A DNA stretch of 64,000 nt from Stenotrophomonas sp. BIO128-Bstrain (GTDB lineage: Bacteria > Pseudomonadota > Gammaproteobacteria > Xanthomonadales > Xanthomonadaceae), in assembly GCF_030128875.1 (NCBI RefSeq), contig NZ_CP124620.1, positions 2,170,001 through 2,234,000 of the forward strand, given 5' to 3'. A program made the translations under genes and the position numbers. Under the pieces are notes generated by a model. It was not told the DNA's origin and made no database searches. It worked only from the letters and a program-made list of their open reading frames with translations. Each line of letters opens with the position of its first letter. The first letter of the stretch is position 1. This document shows positions 10,861-20,665 of the stretch, one piece after another.

Positions 10861-12768
10861 TCACCAGGTATCGCTGCGGAACGGCGACGCCGGCAGCTGT
10901 TGCGAATTGATCAGGTTGGCGTCGGCGGGGTTCTCCCGCCAGGCATAGCGCACTGCCACCGGCGTGGCGACCGCCTCGCTGTGGACAATCACGCGATCAC
11001 CATCGATTCGCGCCTGTGCAGCGTGGAACCGGCGGTCGGCACCGGCCACAGTGAAGCCCTGTACCTGCATCCCACCGCCGCGCACCGCCAGCACACTGCC
11101 CATCGGATCGAAGGTGATGACGGCCTGGCCGCGATCGAAGCGGACGTCGCGCTGCACCGGACCGCTGTACGTCAGCGTTTCGCCATACGCCGCGTGCCGG
11201 GCGGCCAGCGCCAGGCGTGCGCCGACATCGCGCTTGTTGCGCGGATGGATATCCGTCGCATTGCCCAGGTCGATGCTCACCACCTGCGCGGTATGCGGCA
11301 GCGACAGCGCCGCCGACTGCGACTCGCGCAGCAACGCCCACGGGCTCTGCTCACCGTGATCGGCGCCCGCGCCGAAGCTGGCCAGCTGCACCCAGACAAA
11401 CGGCAGCGCCGGTGCGTTCCAGTCCTGCCGCCACTGCTGGATCAAGGCCTTGAACTGATCCCGATAGGCCAGCGCTCCGGCATCGGTGGCATTGCTCTCG
11501 CCCTGGTACCAGATCACCCCCTTGATCGGGAATGGCGGCAACGGGTGGATCATGCGGTTGTACAGTAGCGTCGGGGTCTGGTTCTTGTCATCGTCCAGGG
11601 CGACCGTCACCTTGCCGGGACGGAAACGCCAGCCTTGCAGCGGCACCTGGCTGCCATCGGCCAGGCGCACGAACAGTTCGGACGGCTCACCGTGGATACC
11701 ACCGCCACCGCCCAGGTCCTCGACCCGCACCGCAACCACGTTGCGGCCGGCCTGCAGTTGGCCGGCGGGCAGCGGATACACACGCGGTGTGTTCCAGGCC
11801 ATCGTCGTCGCGCCGACCTGCACGCCATTGACGAAGGTGCGGTCCGAATCATCGATCCGCCCGACTCCAAGGGTGCCGGCCTGCGCAGCCTGCGCCGCGC
11901 TCAGGGTGAACTCGGCACGGTACCAGCCGATCCCGTCCATGCCGGCATAGCCGCCGGTTTCCCATAGTCCCGGGAGCGTGGCGGCTTCCCAGTCGCGGTC
12001 GTCGAACCGGGCTGCGGCCCACTGCGGCTGCTCGTCAAAGGTGTGCCACTGCGCAAGGCGTTGGCGCACCTTGGCCAGGGTGCGTGCATCCGTCTCGCGT
12101 TGCGCCTGCATGCGCGTGGCCAGCGCGCCTGCATCAATGTCCTGCAGCGCGGCGGGCATCCAGGCTTCGATGGTGCTGCCGCCCCAGGTGCTGTCGATGA
12201 TGCCGATCGGCACCCCGGCGTGCTGCCGCAGCTCGCGCGCGAAGTAGTACGCGACCGCGGAGAAGCTCCCCGCGTTGGCGGGGGACGCCGGCAGCCAGCG
12301 GCCACCGGCCAGTGTGGTTTCCGGCTGCCCGGACCAGGATTTGGGAATCTTGAAATGACGCAGCTGCGCGTCGCTCGCAGCGGCGACGGCCGCCGCCGCG
12401 TCCTGCGTATCGTGCAGCGGCCATTCCATGTTGGACTGACCGCTGGCCAGCCAGACATCGCCGAACAGGACATCGCGCACCTGCAGCGCGCGCCCGTCGC
12501 CCGTGATCTCCAGCTGGAATGGGCCACCGGCCGCGTGCGGCGGCAGCACGACCTTCCAGCTACCGTCCGTACCGACCGTGGTACTGGCACGTTCGCCGTC
12601 GATGCCGACCTGCAGGCGTGCGCCGGGCGTGGCCGTACCCCACACCGGCAGCGGCTGGTCACGCTGCAGCACCATGCCGTCGGCGAACATCCGCGGCAGG
12701 ACCGGCTCGGCCTGCACGGCGGCGGTGACCATCCACAGCGATACCGCCAGCGCACACGCTCGTTTCAT
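10861..12768 (-). CDS. CE20-type carbohydrate acetylesterase
   Basis: SGNH-family esterase of the sialate O-acetylesterase type. Its place in the operon matches the CE20 xyloglucan acetylesterase described in Xanthomonas, which removes acetyl groups that block the glycosidases. 635 residues with a Sec signal (about 1-20). The nucleophile Ser is in [11 protein letters not shown] (about 110) and the Asp-His pair in DIHPRNKRD (about 505). The SGNH domain is interrupted at about 253-369 by a galactose-binding-like insert ([16 protein letters not shown]). The start overlaps the GH74 stop by 4 bases. Substrate assignment is by context and family. Confidence 0.88.
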   Translation of the reverse strand: MKRACALAVSLWMVTAAVQAEPVLPRMFADGMVLQRDQPLPVWGTATPGARLQVGIDGERASTTVGTDGSWKVVLPPHAAGGPFQLEITGDGRALQVRDVLFGDVWLASGQSNMEWPLHDTQDAAAAVAAASDAQLRHFKIPKSWSGQPETTLAGGRWLPASPANAGSFSAVAYYFARELRQHAGVPIGIIDSTWGGSTIEAWMPAALQDIDAGALATRMQAQRETDARTLAKVRQRLAQWHTFDEQPQWAAARFDDRDWEAATLPGLWETGGYAGMDGIGWYRAEFTLSAAQAAQAGTLGVGRIDDSDRTFVNGVQVGATTMAWNTPRVYPLPAGQLQAGRNVVAVRVEDLGGGGGIHGEPSELFVRLADGSQVPLQGWRFRPGKVTVALDDDKNQTPTLLYNRMIHPLPPFPIKGVIWYQGESNATDAGALAYRDQFKALIQQWRQDWNAPALPFVWVQLASFGAGADHGEQSPWALLRESQSAALSLPHTAQVVSIDLGNATDIHPRNKRDVGARLALAARHAAYGETLTYSGPVQRDVRFDRGQAVITFDPMGSVLAVRGGGMQVQGFTVAGADRRFHAAQARIDGDRVIVHSEAVATPVAVRYAWRENPADANLINSQQLPASPFRSDTW

Positions 12769-15002
12769 TGTGGATCTCCATAGACGATGCCGCGCCCACC
12801 GGTGGCGAAGTAGACGCGCCCATGCAGGCGCGGATCCCCGGTGACGCGTTGAATCTGCCCGAACTGGTGCGCGGCGTCATCGATGCGCAGCCACCGGGCA
12901 CCGCCGTCATCGGAACGGAAGAGCCCATGGACGCCCTCGACGGTGCCCGCAACGAACAGGCTGGCAACGTCACGACCCGGGGCACCCTTGCCGACGCCGA
13001 GGCTGTGAACCGCATCCACCCCCGCCACGCGCTGCAGATCACCAGCGCGCCAGCGTAGCAGCCCCTGCGGACCGGCACCGACATACACCAGCCCACCTTG
13101 CTGTGGATCCGCGCGCAGCTCGGCCGTCAGCACCGGGGCCGGCGCCAGGCGTACGCGGTCGGCGACGAACGAGGCGCCACCATCGTCGCTGCGCAGCAAC
13201 GCGCCGCTGGCGGCGTCGTACCCATACCAGTGCGCAGGCGAGCGGGTGTCCGCGACCACCACGGCAGTGTTGGGCAGGCCGCGCACGGCCTGCCAATGCC
13301 GGCCGTGGTCATCGGTGTACCAATGGCTGCCGCGCAACGTGTGCCACAGCACCCGGCCGCCATCGCTGCCGATGCGGATGCGGCCCGCGCCCTCGCCGTC
13401 CGGCGGTTCGCTGACGAACGCCTGCCACGTACGCCCACCATCGTTCGACCAGGCCGCACGGACCTCGTCATGCAGGCGATGGCGCACGGTGCCGCTGCGC
13501 ACCACGTGGGAAGGTGACTGCGCGGCAGCGTCGATGCTCTCGCTGTTGGTCAGGCGCGGACCGGCGTACTGCAATGGCGACACGGTCAGGTCATCGTGGC
13601 GGAAGCCATCGATGTCGCCCAGCGCGCTCAGCAGGTGCGCGCCCTGCCCCGGGCTGACCAGGTCCAGCGGGACCGTTTCTTCCAACCCATCATTCTGGAA
13701 CCACCACTGCACGGGCTGGCCGTGATCGGCCGCGCGGACATCGCGGCTCGCCCACAGGCCGTAGCCGGTGACGAACAGCACCCGGCGCGGATCGAACGGA
13801 TCGATCTGCACGTCGGCCATCCAGTGCGGCGAGGCGTGTGCGGTCCATGGCGCGTTGCCGTGGTCGAACCTCGCGCCCGCGATGACCGGTGTCCAGCTGC
13901 GACCGCCATCGGTACTACGGAAGATATCGTCGTGCGGTCCGAAACGGTTGAAGGTGCTGGCCATCACCACGTCCGGGTTGCCGGCCTCCACCGCGACCGC
14001 GCCCCAGCCGAAGCCATCGCCCTGGGTGTCGCTGGATTGCGGCACCGGGCTGATGTCCTGCCACCGAGCCTGCTTGATGTCGAAACGCCACAGCGCCCCG
14101 TTGCCCATGCGGTCCGGGCCGGGCAGATCCGCATAGGCGATGTAGAGGCGACCGTCGCTGCCCTGCGCCATGCGGGTGGGACGCAGACCGGTCGGTTGCC
14201 CGGGCAGTGGCTGCCAGGCGCGCCCACCATCCGTGGAGCGGAAAATCGCCGGGCCCGTCGTCGTCGATACGCCAGCGTAGATCACCGGTGTAGGGCTGCC
14301 AGCGCGGCCACTGCGCGCATCGAACTGCACGAACACGATGCCGATCTGCTGCGTGCCGTTCCAGGCCGGCGCGCTGGCCTGCGCGCTGCGCGCGATCGCC
14401 GGGAAGGTCGTCACTTCCTGCCAGTGCGCACCATGGTCGTCACTGCGCCACAGGCCATTGCTGCGTGAGCCGAGCAGGAGAATGCCGCCTTGATGGGGGT
14501 CTACGGCCAGTCGCTCGCCATTGCCGCGCGAAAGCTCGTTGCCACCGAGTTTGAAGGGAAGATCGGTGCGCGCGAACGTGGCCCCCCGATCGGACGAACG
14601 CAGGATCGCGCCATTGCCCACGCGGGGGTTGGTATAGGTGCCTGCGGCCAGATAGACACGCTGCGGGTCGCGCGGGTCCACGGCCAGGCTTTCGATACCG
14701 GTGAGATTGGCATCGTCACGACCGAGCCCGTCGGTCAACGCGCTCCAGCGGCCGCTGGCCTGATCCCAACGGTAGGCACCGCCGACATCGGTGCGCGCGT
14801 ACAGCAGGTCCGGTTCGGCCGGATGGAAGACGAGCCCGGTCACGAAGCCACCGCCACCGATGGCCACGTTGCGCCACTGGTAGGGCGCCGCGGTGGCGAG
14901 AACCGGAAACACGGCCAGCAGCAGCACCAGCCACCCTGCCCGGCAGTGACGCGGGCGGACCGATGCGCGCACGGTCCAGATCAGCCAATCGGCGGGGGTC
15001 AT
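12765..15002 (-). CDS. GH74 endo-xyloglucanase
   Basis: Cleaves the xyloglucan backbone to oligosaccharides, the first enzymatic step of the locus, probably at the surface or outside the cell. 745 residues in a repeated BNR/beta-propeller pattern (RSSDRGATF, RSTDGGRSWTPV, SNDGGRTWQAF, RSDDGGARW). Catalytic Asp candidates are in YARTDVGGAYRWD (D72) and LSALGDIDGFRHDDL (D463). The N terminus MTPADWLIW plus a hydrophobic stretch (22-38) is a signal peptide or anchor. The ATG at 15002 is chosen; the longer open frame upstream runs into the TonB receptor and is not conserved-looking. It is 125 bases after the receptor. Confidence 0.94.
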   Translation of the reverse strand: MTPADWLIWTVRASVRPRHCRAGWLVLLLAVFPVLATAAPYQWRNVAIGGGGFVTGLVFHPAEPDLLYARTDVGGAYRWDQASGRWSALTDGLGRDDANLTGIESLAVDPRDPQRVYLAAGTYTNPRVGNGAILRSSDRGATFARTDLPFKLGGNELSRGNGERLAVDPHQGGILLLGSRSNGLWRSDDHGAHWQEVTTFPAIARSAQASAPAWNGTQQIGIVFVQFDARSGRAGSPTPVIYAGVSTTTGPAIFRSTDGGRAWQPLPGQPTGLRPTRMAQGSDGRLYIAYADLPGPDRMGNGALWRFDIKQARWQDISPVPQSSDTQGDGFGWGAVAVEAGNPDVVMASTFNRFGPHDDIFRSTDGGRSWTPVIAGARFDHGNAPWTAHASPHWMADVQIDPFDPRRVLFVTGYGLWASRDVRAADHGQPVQWWFQNDGLEETVPLDLVSPGQGAHLLSALGDIDGFRHDDLTVSPLQYAGPRLTNSESIDAAAQSPSHVVRSGTVRHRLHDEVRAAWSNDGGRTWQAFVSEPPDGEGAGRIRIGSDGGRVLWHTLRGSHWYTDDHGRHWQAVRGLPNTAVVVADTRSPAHWYGYDAASGALLRSDDGGASFVADRVRLAPAPVLTAELRADPQQGGLVYVGAGPQGLLRWRAGDLQRVAGVDAVHSLGVGKGAPGRDVASLFVAGTVEGVHGLFRSDDGGARWLRIDDAAHQFGQIQRVTGDPRLHGRVYFATGGRGIVYGDPQ

Positions 15003-15127
15003 GCACGGGCCTCCCGGTGGAGCGGCATGCGGCCCAATGGCCACACGCCTGGAACAGAAGCTGCGGTCCTCCCTGCTTCGTGCTGGGGAGGTGCCACGAA
15101 GCAGGAAGGCCCGCAGACGGTCACGCG

Positions 15128-17830
15128 TTACAGGCTGGCGCGCAGGGTGATGCCGTAGCGACGATCGTTGATCACGAAGTCGCGGTAGCGCGTGGTGTAG
15201 CCCAGGTAGCTTTCGTTGCGGGTATCGAGCAGGTTCATGCCGTCCAGCGACACCGACCACACCTCGTTGATGTTGAACCGCAGCGAGGCGTCCAGCTGGC
15301 CAAAGCCCTTGTTGTAGACAGGCAGGTTGCCGGTGCCGTTGCCGGCCGTGGTGATCAGCCAGTCGCTGCGCCAGTTGTAGGCCACGCGCGCCTGGAAACG
15401 CGGGACTTCATAGCTGAGGATGACGTTGTAGCTGTTCTTGGAGAGCCCCTCCAGCGGCACCACCAACTGGCTGCCATTGGTATCGGTGGCATTCGGGCTG
15501 GGCGCCTTGGAGTCGACATAGGTGTAGTTGGTCTGCAGGCCGAAATGGCTCATCCAGCCCGGCAGGAAGTCGAAGAACTGGGTGTAGCCCACCTCCACGC
15601 CCTTGATCTTGCCGTCATCGCCATTCACCGGGCGGGTGATCTCCCAGTTCTCGCCGGCGTAGACCTCGTTGAACACCGCGTTGGCGATGAACCCATCGAC
15701 CTTCTTGTAGAAGGCGGTGCCGTACATCATCGAGCCTTGGCCGAAGTACCACTCCAGCGACGTATCGAACTGGGTGGCCTCCATCGGCTTGAGGTTGGGA
15801 TTGCCGGCCGAACCGGTGCGCCGGGTCACGCCCCCCCCGGCATCGGCCGCGCTCAGGCTCAGGTTCGGGTTGAGCTTGTCGAAGCCCGGGCGCGAAATGC
15901 CCTTGGAGGCGGCAAAGCGCAGCTGCAGCTGGTCGGTGAACATCCAGCGCAGGTTGAGGCTGGGCAGCACATCGGTGTAGGACTGCTCGACATTGACCGG
16001 CAGCAGGCCACCGCCTTCGCTGTCGGTCCCGGTACGCACGCCGTCGGAGGTCACCTCGGTCCGCACCACGCGCACCCCGATGTTGCCATCGAACGGGACG
16101 CCCCAGTCATCCGCACCGAAGCGAAGGACGCCGTACGCGGCGTAGGTCTTTTCGCGCTGGTTGTTGATGTTGTTCGGTGAGAATTCCAGCGGATCGGCAC
16201 CGAACGCGGCCAGGGTCTGCTCGTAATTCTCCACCGCGGCATCGGAGGCACTCAGGGTCGGCCCGAAGGTGTAGCTTTTGCCGCGGAAGAAGTCGGTGAT
16301 CGGGTTCGGCACCAGGCCCACGTTCGGGAAATCGGCGAACGGCGCGCCCAGCCACATGAAGCGCCAGACATTGCCCTGGTTCTCGGCCTTGCGGTCGGTG
16401 TAGCGCACGCCGGCCTTGAAGCTGCGGGCGAAGCCGTCCTCGAACGCCAGGTCCATGTCCGAGCGCCACGCGAACTCGGTGCCCTTGTTGTCGTCCTTGT
16501 TGTCCAGGTGGAACTTCCAGCCGACGTAGTTGGCCGGATCGGTGAGGTATCCCTGGTTGCCCACTGCATCGGTCACCGCCAGGTACGGCAGGTCGCCACT
16601 GAGGTCGATCGTGTAGAACGGCGTGGCGTTCATGCCGGTGCCCACGATGTAGCGCGTCCCCTTGGTGGTGGCATCGACGTACTGGACATCGGTGCTCAGG
16701 GTCAGGCTCGGGCTCACCGTCCACTTCGCGCCGAGCGAGTAGTCGGTGGTGATCGACTTGCGCTGGGTCAGGCTGGTGTTGGAATCGGCCGGGGTATTCT
16801 GGAATACGCCACTGACCAGTTCGTTGCGGTCGTTGACCACGATATCGCGCGCGCCCTGCATGGCATCGCCGCCGCTGTAGGCGAAGAAGGAATAGTCCTG
16901 CCAGCGGAAATCGTAGTCCGAGCGCAGCACCTGCGCCTGCACCTCGATGTCATCGCGCGGACGCCATTGCAGCGCCACCGCGCCGGTGCGGCGCTTGCGC
17001 TCACCCACGGTGGTGTTGACGCCGGCTCCATGCGGGACGAATACCTCGGTCCCTTCGAAGCCGGGCAGGTCCGTCTGCGAATACCAGGGCTCCAGCGAGA
17101 TCGTGTCCTGGCGGAACGGGCTGGTCTGCTGCGAGTAGTTCACCAGCAGGCCGACTTCGCCGATGCCGGTCTGCCAGCGGTCGCTGAACATGCCCGAGAA
17201 CGCGGGCTTGCTGTCATCGGCCAGATCGTAATGGTTGTACTGCAGGCTGCCGGCGATTTTGCGGCCCTCGTAATCGAAGGGCAGCCGCGTACGCAGGTCG
17301 ACGGTGCCACCGAGGCCACCTTCGATCATTTCCGCCGACGGATTCTTGTAGACATTGACGCCACCGAGCAGCTCGGCCGACACATCCTCGAAGCTCAGGC
17401 CGCGACCGTCATTGGCGGTGAAGATGTCACGCCCGTTGAGCTCGGTGCGCACCTGGGTCAGGCCACGGATGGCGATCGTGCTGCCCTCGCCGTAGTTGCG
17501 GGTGATCTGGATACCGGAGATGCGCTGCAGTGCCTCGGCGACATTGTTGTCGGGCAGCTTGCCGATGTCCTCGGCCACGATCGAATCCACGATCTGCTCG
17601 GCATTCTGTTTGATCTGCTGGGCACGGGTCACGCTGCTGCGGGTGCCGGTCACCTGGACGGTGTCCAGCTGGGTCGCCGCGGTGGTGTCCTGGATATCAC
17701 TCTGTTGCGCCATGGCCTGGCCGGCAACCAGCATCGAAACGCAGACCGCCAGCGCGCGGCGGCGCACAGCGGTGGGGGTGCGTGCAGGCACGGATGCGCC
17801 TGTCGCCCCACGGCAACAACGTACTGACAT
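15128..17830 (-). CDS. TonB-dependent receptor, Xanthomonas type (xyloglucan oligosaccharide import)
   Basis: Outer-membrane active transporter; its place at the head of the operon points to xyloglucan oligosaccharides as substrate. 900 residues: Sec signal to about residue 40 (VAGQAMAQ), TonB box LDTVQVTG, plug domain (ISGIQITRNYGEGSTIAIRGL, GLGGTVDLRT), then a beta-barrel ending in RRYGITLRASL. The ATG at 17830 has a strong GGGAGG upstream. Related loci in Xanthomonas citri carry two receptors; only one is seen here. An operator-like inverted repeat lies about 205 bases upstream (18034-18052), shared with the galactose operon. Confidence 0.94.
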   Translation of the reverse strand: MSVRCCRGATGASVPARTPTAVRRRALAVCVSMLVAGQAMAQQSDIQDTTAATQLDTVQVTGTRSSVTRAQQIKQNAEQIVDSIVAEDIGKLPDNNVAEALQRISGIQITRNYGEGSTIAIRGLTQVRTELNGRDIFTANDGRGLSFEDVSAELLGGVNVYKNPSAEMIEGGLGGTVDLRTRLPFDYEGRKIAGSLQYNHYDLADDSKPAFSGMFSDRWQTGIGEVGLLVNYSQQTSPFRQDTISLEPWYSQTDLPGFEGTEVFVPHGAGVNTTVGERKRRTGAVALQWRPRDDIEVQAQVLRSDYDFRWQDYSFFAYSGGDAMQGARDIVVNDRNELVSGVFQNTPADSNTSLTQRKSITTDYSLGAKWTVSPSLTLSTDVQYVDATTKGTRYIVGTGMNATPFYTIDLSGDLPYLAVTDAVGNQGYLTDPANYVGWKFHLDNKDDNKGTEFAWRSDMDLAFEDGFARSFKAGVRYTDRKAENQGNVWRFMWLGAPFADFPNVGLVPNPITDFFRGKSYTFGPTLSASDAAVENYEQTLAAFGADPLEFSPNNINNQREKTYAAYGVLRFGADDWGVPFDGNIGVRVVRTEVTSDGVRTGTDSEGGGLLPVNVEQSYTDVLPSLNLRWMFTDQLQLRFAASKGISRPGFDKLNPNLSLSAADAGGGVTRRTGSAGNPNLKPMEATQFDTSLEWYFGQGSMMYGTAFYKKVDGFIANAVFNEVYAGENWEITRPVNGDDGKIKGVEVGYTQFFDFLPGWMSHFGLQTNYTYVDSKAPSPNATDTNGSQLVVPLEGLSKNSYNVILSYEVPRFQARVAYNWRSDWLITTAGNGTGNLPVYNKGFGQLDASLRFNINEVWSVSLDGMNLLDTRNESYLGYTTRYRDFVINDRRYGITLRASL

Positions 17831-18033
17831 GATGTTTCCCTCCCAGGACACATGTGCTGACGGTGGACAGCGCTGCGAAGGCGGCGCTGCCTGTAACAAT
17901 CAGGTTTTAAGGTGACCCCGACACCGGTGGAACCGACCCGGGGATCATCGCGGCCACCCTCGTGAGGGGTGGTAGCTGGCGGGCAGCTTAGGCAGCGGGA
18001 GCCATTCCATGCCAATAAAATATTGGGCCGGAT

Positions 18034-18052
18034 GTATTCCTTCGGAGAATAC
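18034..18052. promoter_or_regulatory. Putative LysR operator upstream of the TonB receptor
   Basis: Inverted repeat GTATTC-N7-GAATAC. The same motif with the same 7-base spacer occurs at 19093-19111. On the minus strand a TTGGCA (complement at 18010-18015) could be a -35 box, which would put the repeat centre at about -63, the usual position of a LysR recognition site. A second small palindrome, CCAATA-AAA-TATTGG, lies at 18012-18026. Binding is inferred. Confidence 0.55.
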
Positions 18053-18090
18053 CATTCACGGTGCCTATACCAGCAGGGGCCCGGCCCGTG

Positions 18091-19053
18091 TCAGCCGCTC
18101 CCGCGGAGCCCCGGATACAGCCAGCGCGCGGTGGTACGCAGGGCCAACAGCATGCGTTCGGCGGCGGGCGGCAGCACGTGGCCGCGCCGGTAGATGATCC
18201 CGAACGATTCCATGCGGACGCCCACATCGATCGGCAGCACGGTCAGCAGCTTGGCCTGGATGTAGGGCGCCACCGATTCCACCGGCAGCGCGGCGAGCAG
18301 ATCGCTGCCGCGCAGCAGGCTGGTCATCACCGGCAATGAACTGGTCTCGATGATGTTCTGCGGGATCGGCAGGCCCTGTTCCAGGAACAGCGCGTCCAGC
18401 CGCGCGCGCAGCACGCTGTCGGCCGGGGGCAGGATCCAGCCATGCCGGGCCAGATCGGCATGGTGCAGATCATCGCGGTTGGCCAGCGGATGGCCGGCAC
18501 GGGCGATCACCGAATGCGGTTCATCGGCCAGCGCTTCGAAGGCCAGGTCCGCCGCACCCTCCGGCCCGAGGATCCGGCCGATCACCAGGTCCAGCTGGCC
18601 GTCCAGCAGACGGGCCACCAGGGGCCGGCTGTAGTCCATCTCGACCCGGATCAGGATGTCCGGGAACTCGCGCTTCACCTCGGCGATCGCCTGTGGCACC
18701 AGGTTGGTGCCCGGGTTGACGACGGTGCCGATCGACACCTGGCCCCGATGCCCGCTGCGCAGCGCGGCGATCTCCTCCGTGGCCCGCCCGATCTCGGACA
18801 TTGCCGAGCGTGCGCGCCGGATCAGCACGTGGCCGTACCAGGTCGGCTCCACGCCGCGGGCATGGCGCTCGAACAGTTTCACCCCGAGCATGTCTTCCAT
18901 CTCCGCCAGCAGCTTGGACGCGGCCGGCTGGGTCATGGCGGCGGCCTCGGCCGCGCGCAGGACCGAACCATGTTCATGCAGGTGCAGCAACAACATCAAA
19001 TGCCGGGTCTTGAGCCGGGAGGCATTTGTCCAGGGGCCAGGCGCGGTCGTCAT
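18091..19053 (-). CDS. LysR-family regulator (GbpR-like), probable galactose/xyloglucan regulator
   Basis: 320 residues. N-terminal winged helix (about 15-75: LHLHEHGSVLRAAEAAAMTQPAASKLLAEMEDMLGV) and a LysR substrate-binding domain (STVVNPG-like region, VEMDYSRPLVARLLDGQLDLVIGRI). It resembles the galactose-binding-protein regulator GbpR group. It is divergent from the galactose operon and codirectional with the xyloglucan operon, whose receptor begins 260 bases downstream, so it could control both. Start chosen at ATG 19053; ATG 19083, ten codons earlier, is possible. The repeat at 19093-19111 lies just upstream, consistent with autoregulation. Confidence 0.88.
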   Translation of the reverse strand: MTTAPGPWTNASRLKTRHLMLLLHLHEHGSVLRAAEAAAMTQPAASKLLAEMEDMLGVKLFERHARGVEPTWYGHVLIRRARSAMSEIGRATEEIAALRSGHRGQVSIGTVVNPGTNLVPQAIAEVKREFPDILIRVEMDYSRPLVARLLDGQLDLVIGRILGPEGAADLAFEALADEPHSVIARAGHPLANRDDLHHADLARHGWILPPADSVLRARLDALFLEQGLPIPQNIIETSSLPVMTSLLRGSDLLAALPVESVAPYIQAKLLTVLPIDVGVRMESFGIIYRRGHVLPPAAERMLLALRTTARWLYPGLRGSG

Positions 19054-19092
19054 CACACATCCGTTCTGCGTTGATCGCCGCATTGAATCACG

Positions 19093-19111
19093 GTATTCGA
19101 CGGTGGAATAG
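19093..19111. promoter_or_regulatory. Putative LysR operator between regulator and galactose operon
   Basis: Inverted repeat GTATTC-N7-GAATAG in the divergent intergenic region, matching the repeat at 18034-18052 in both arms and spacer length. An extra half site GAATACC lies at 19138-19144, giving the recognition-plus-activation layout common for LysR regulators. The protein that binds it is inferred from position. Confidence 0.6.
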
Positions 19112-19292
19112 ATATCCCGAAAAATTTCATTTGATAAGAATACCTTCGCACGCAACCCTGATCGTATGGTTGCGCCGCCCCCGGCTGCCAGCCCGCCAGC
19201 GCCCCCCCGCGCCCGCCGATTCCTGGAGCCTGCTTTGTCCGTCCCCGCTTTGTCGTACCGTCTGCCGTTGGCTCCCCTGGACACACTGTTCG

Positions 19293-20042
19293 ATGAGTAA
19301 ACGACTGCAGGACAAGATCGCGCTGGTGACCGGCGCGGCCAGCGGCATCGGTGCGGCCACCGCCGCGCTGTTCGCCGAGCACGGCGCCCGGGTGATCGGA
19401 CTGGATCTCAATCCACCGCATGCCGTGGATGCCCGGATCGACCATCGCCTGGCCGACATCACCGATGCCGCCGCCGTGCGTGCCCTGGTAGAGGCCATCC
19501 GCGCCGAGCATGGCCGCGTGGACGTGCTGGTCAACAATGCCGGGGCCGATGTCTTCGCCGACCCACTGCAGCTGGAAGACGCACAGTGGGAACGCTGCCT
19601 GGACCTCAACCTCAAAGGCGCCTGGAACGTGTGCCGCGCAGTGCTGCCGGCGATGCTGGCGCAGCAGGCCGGTTCCATCGTCAACATCGCCTCGGTGCAT
19701 GGCCACCGCATCATCCCGCACGCCTTCCCCTACCCGGTCGCCAAGCATGGGCTGATCGGGCTGAGCAAAGCGCTGGGCATCGAGTATGCGGCGCAGGGCA
19801 TCCGGGTGAACTCGATTTCGCCGGGGCTGATCCTGGTGCCGCGGATCGAAGCCTGGTTCGCCAACAGCGCCGACCCGGCGGCCACGCGCCACGCACAGGA
19901 GCAGCTGCTGCCCTGCAAGCGCATCGGCGAGCCCGGCGAGGTGGCGCATACCGCGCTGTTCCTGGCCAGTGACGAAGCCCGCTTCATCAATGCCACCGAC
20001 ATCCTGATCGACGGTGGCCGTTCCCAGCTTTACCACGAGTAA
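19293..20042 (+). CDS. SDR-family sugar dehydrogenase, probable D-galactose 1-dehydrogenase
   Basis: Short-chain dehydrogenase of 249 residues, expected to oxidise D-galactose to galactonolactone with NAD(P). Motifs: cofactor loop TGAASGIG (13-20), NNAGA (81-85), N107, S134 and Y147-x3-K151 (YPVAK). The ATG at 19293 starts the conserved [14 protein letters not shown]; the longer upstream frame covers the promoter region. First gene of the galactose operon, two bases before dgoA. L-fucose or L-arabinose dehydrogenase activity cannot be excluded from sequence, but the downstream KDPGal enzymes favour galactose. Confidence 0.82.
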   Translation: MSKRLQDKIALVTGAASGIGAATAALFAEHGARVIGLDLNPPHAVDARIDHRLADITDAAAVRALVEAIRAEHGRVDVLVNNAGADVFADPLQLEDAQWERCLDLNLKGAWNVCRAVLPAMLAQQAGSIVNIASVHGHRIIPHAFPYPVAKHGLIGLSKALGIEYAAQGIRVNSISPGLILVPRIEAWFANSADPAATRHAQEQLLPCKRIGEPGEVAHTALFLASDEARFINATDILIDGGRSQLYHE

Positions 20043-20044
20043 TC

Positions 20045-20665
20045 ATGACCGCACCGACCTTCCATCTGCCGCTTGTCGCGATCCTGCGCGGCATCACCCC
20101 CGAAGACACCCTCGCTCACGTCGGCGCACTGGTGGATGCCGGCTTCGATGCGATCGAAGTCCCGCTGAACTCGCCACGCTGGGAAGACAGCATCGCCGGC
20201 GCGCAGCGCGCGTTCGGTGCACAGGCCTGGATCGGGGGCGGCACCGTGCTGCGCGAACAGCAGGTGGACGCATTGGTGGAGATCGGAGCACGCTTCATCG
20301 TCACCCCCAACACGCGGCCGGCGCTGATCCGCCACGCGGTGGATCGGGGCCTGCAGGTGATGGCCGGGTTCGCCACCGCCAGCGAGGCATTCGATGCGAT
20401 CGATGCCGGTGCGCAGATGCTCAAGCTGTTCCCGGCGGCCACCTATGGCCCGGGCCACGTGCGCGCCCTGCGCTCGGTATTGCCGCGCGAGCTGCCGTTG
20501 TACGTGGTCGGCGGCGTGACCCCGGACTCCCTCGCCAGCTACCTCGCCGCCGGTGCGGTCGGTGCCGGGATCGGGGGCGATCTCTATCAACCCGCCCAGC
20601 CGCTGCAGCGTACCCGCGAGCAGGCCCAGGCGTTCCTCCAGGCCTACCGGACTACGCACGGATGA
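20045..20665 (+). CDS. dgoA: 2-dehydro-3-deoxy-6-phosphogalactonate aldolase
   Basis: Splits KDPGal to pyruvate and glyceraldehyde 3-phosphate, the last step of the De Ley-Doudoroff pathway. 206 residues, KDPG/KDPGal class I aldolase barrel. E38 in AIEVPLNSP, the GGGTVL loop (64-69) and the Schiff-base Lys127 in [12 protein letters not shown] are visible; the TYGP after the lysine and the LNSP after the glutamate favour the galactonate type over Eda. Overlaps dgoD by 4 bases (ATGA). Confidence 0.93.
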   Translation: MTAPTFHLPLVAILRGITPEDTLAHVGALVDAGFDAIEVPLNSPRWEDSIAGAQRAFGAQAWIGGGTVLREQQVDALVEIGARFIVTPNTRPALIRHAVDRGLQVMAGFATASEAFDAIDAGAQMLKLFPAATYGPGHVRALRSVLPRELPLYVVGGVTPDSLASYLAAGAVGAGIGGDLYQPAQPLQRTREQAQAFLQAYRTTHG

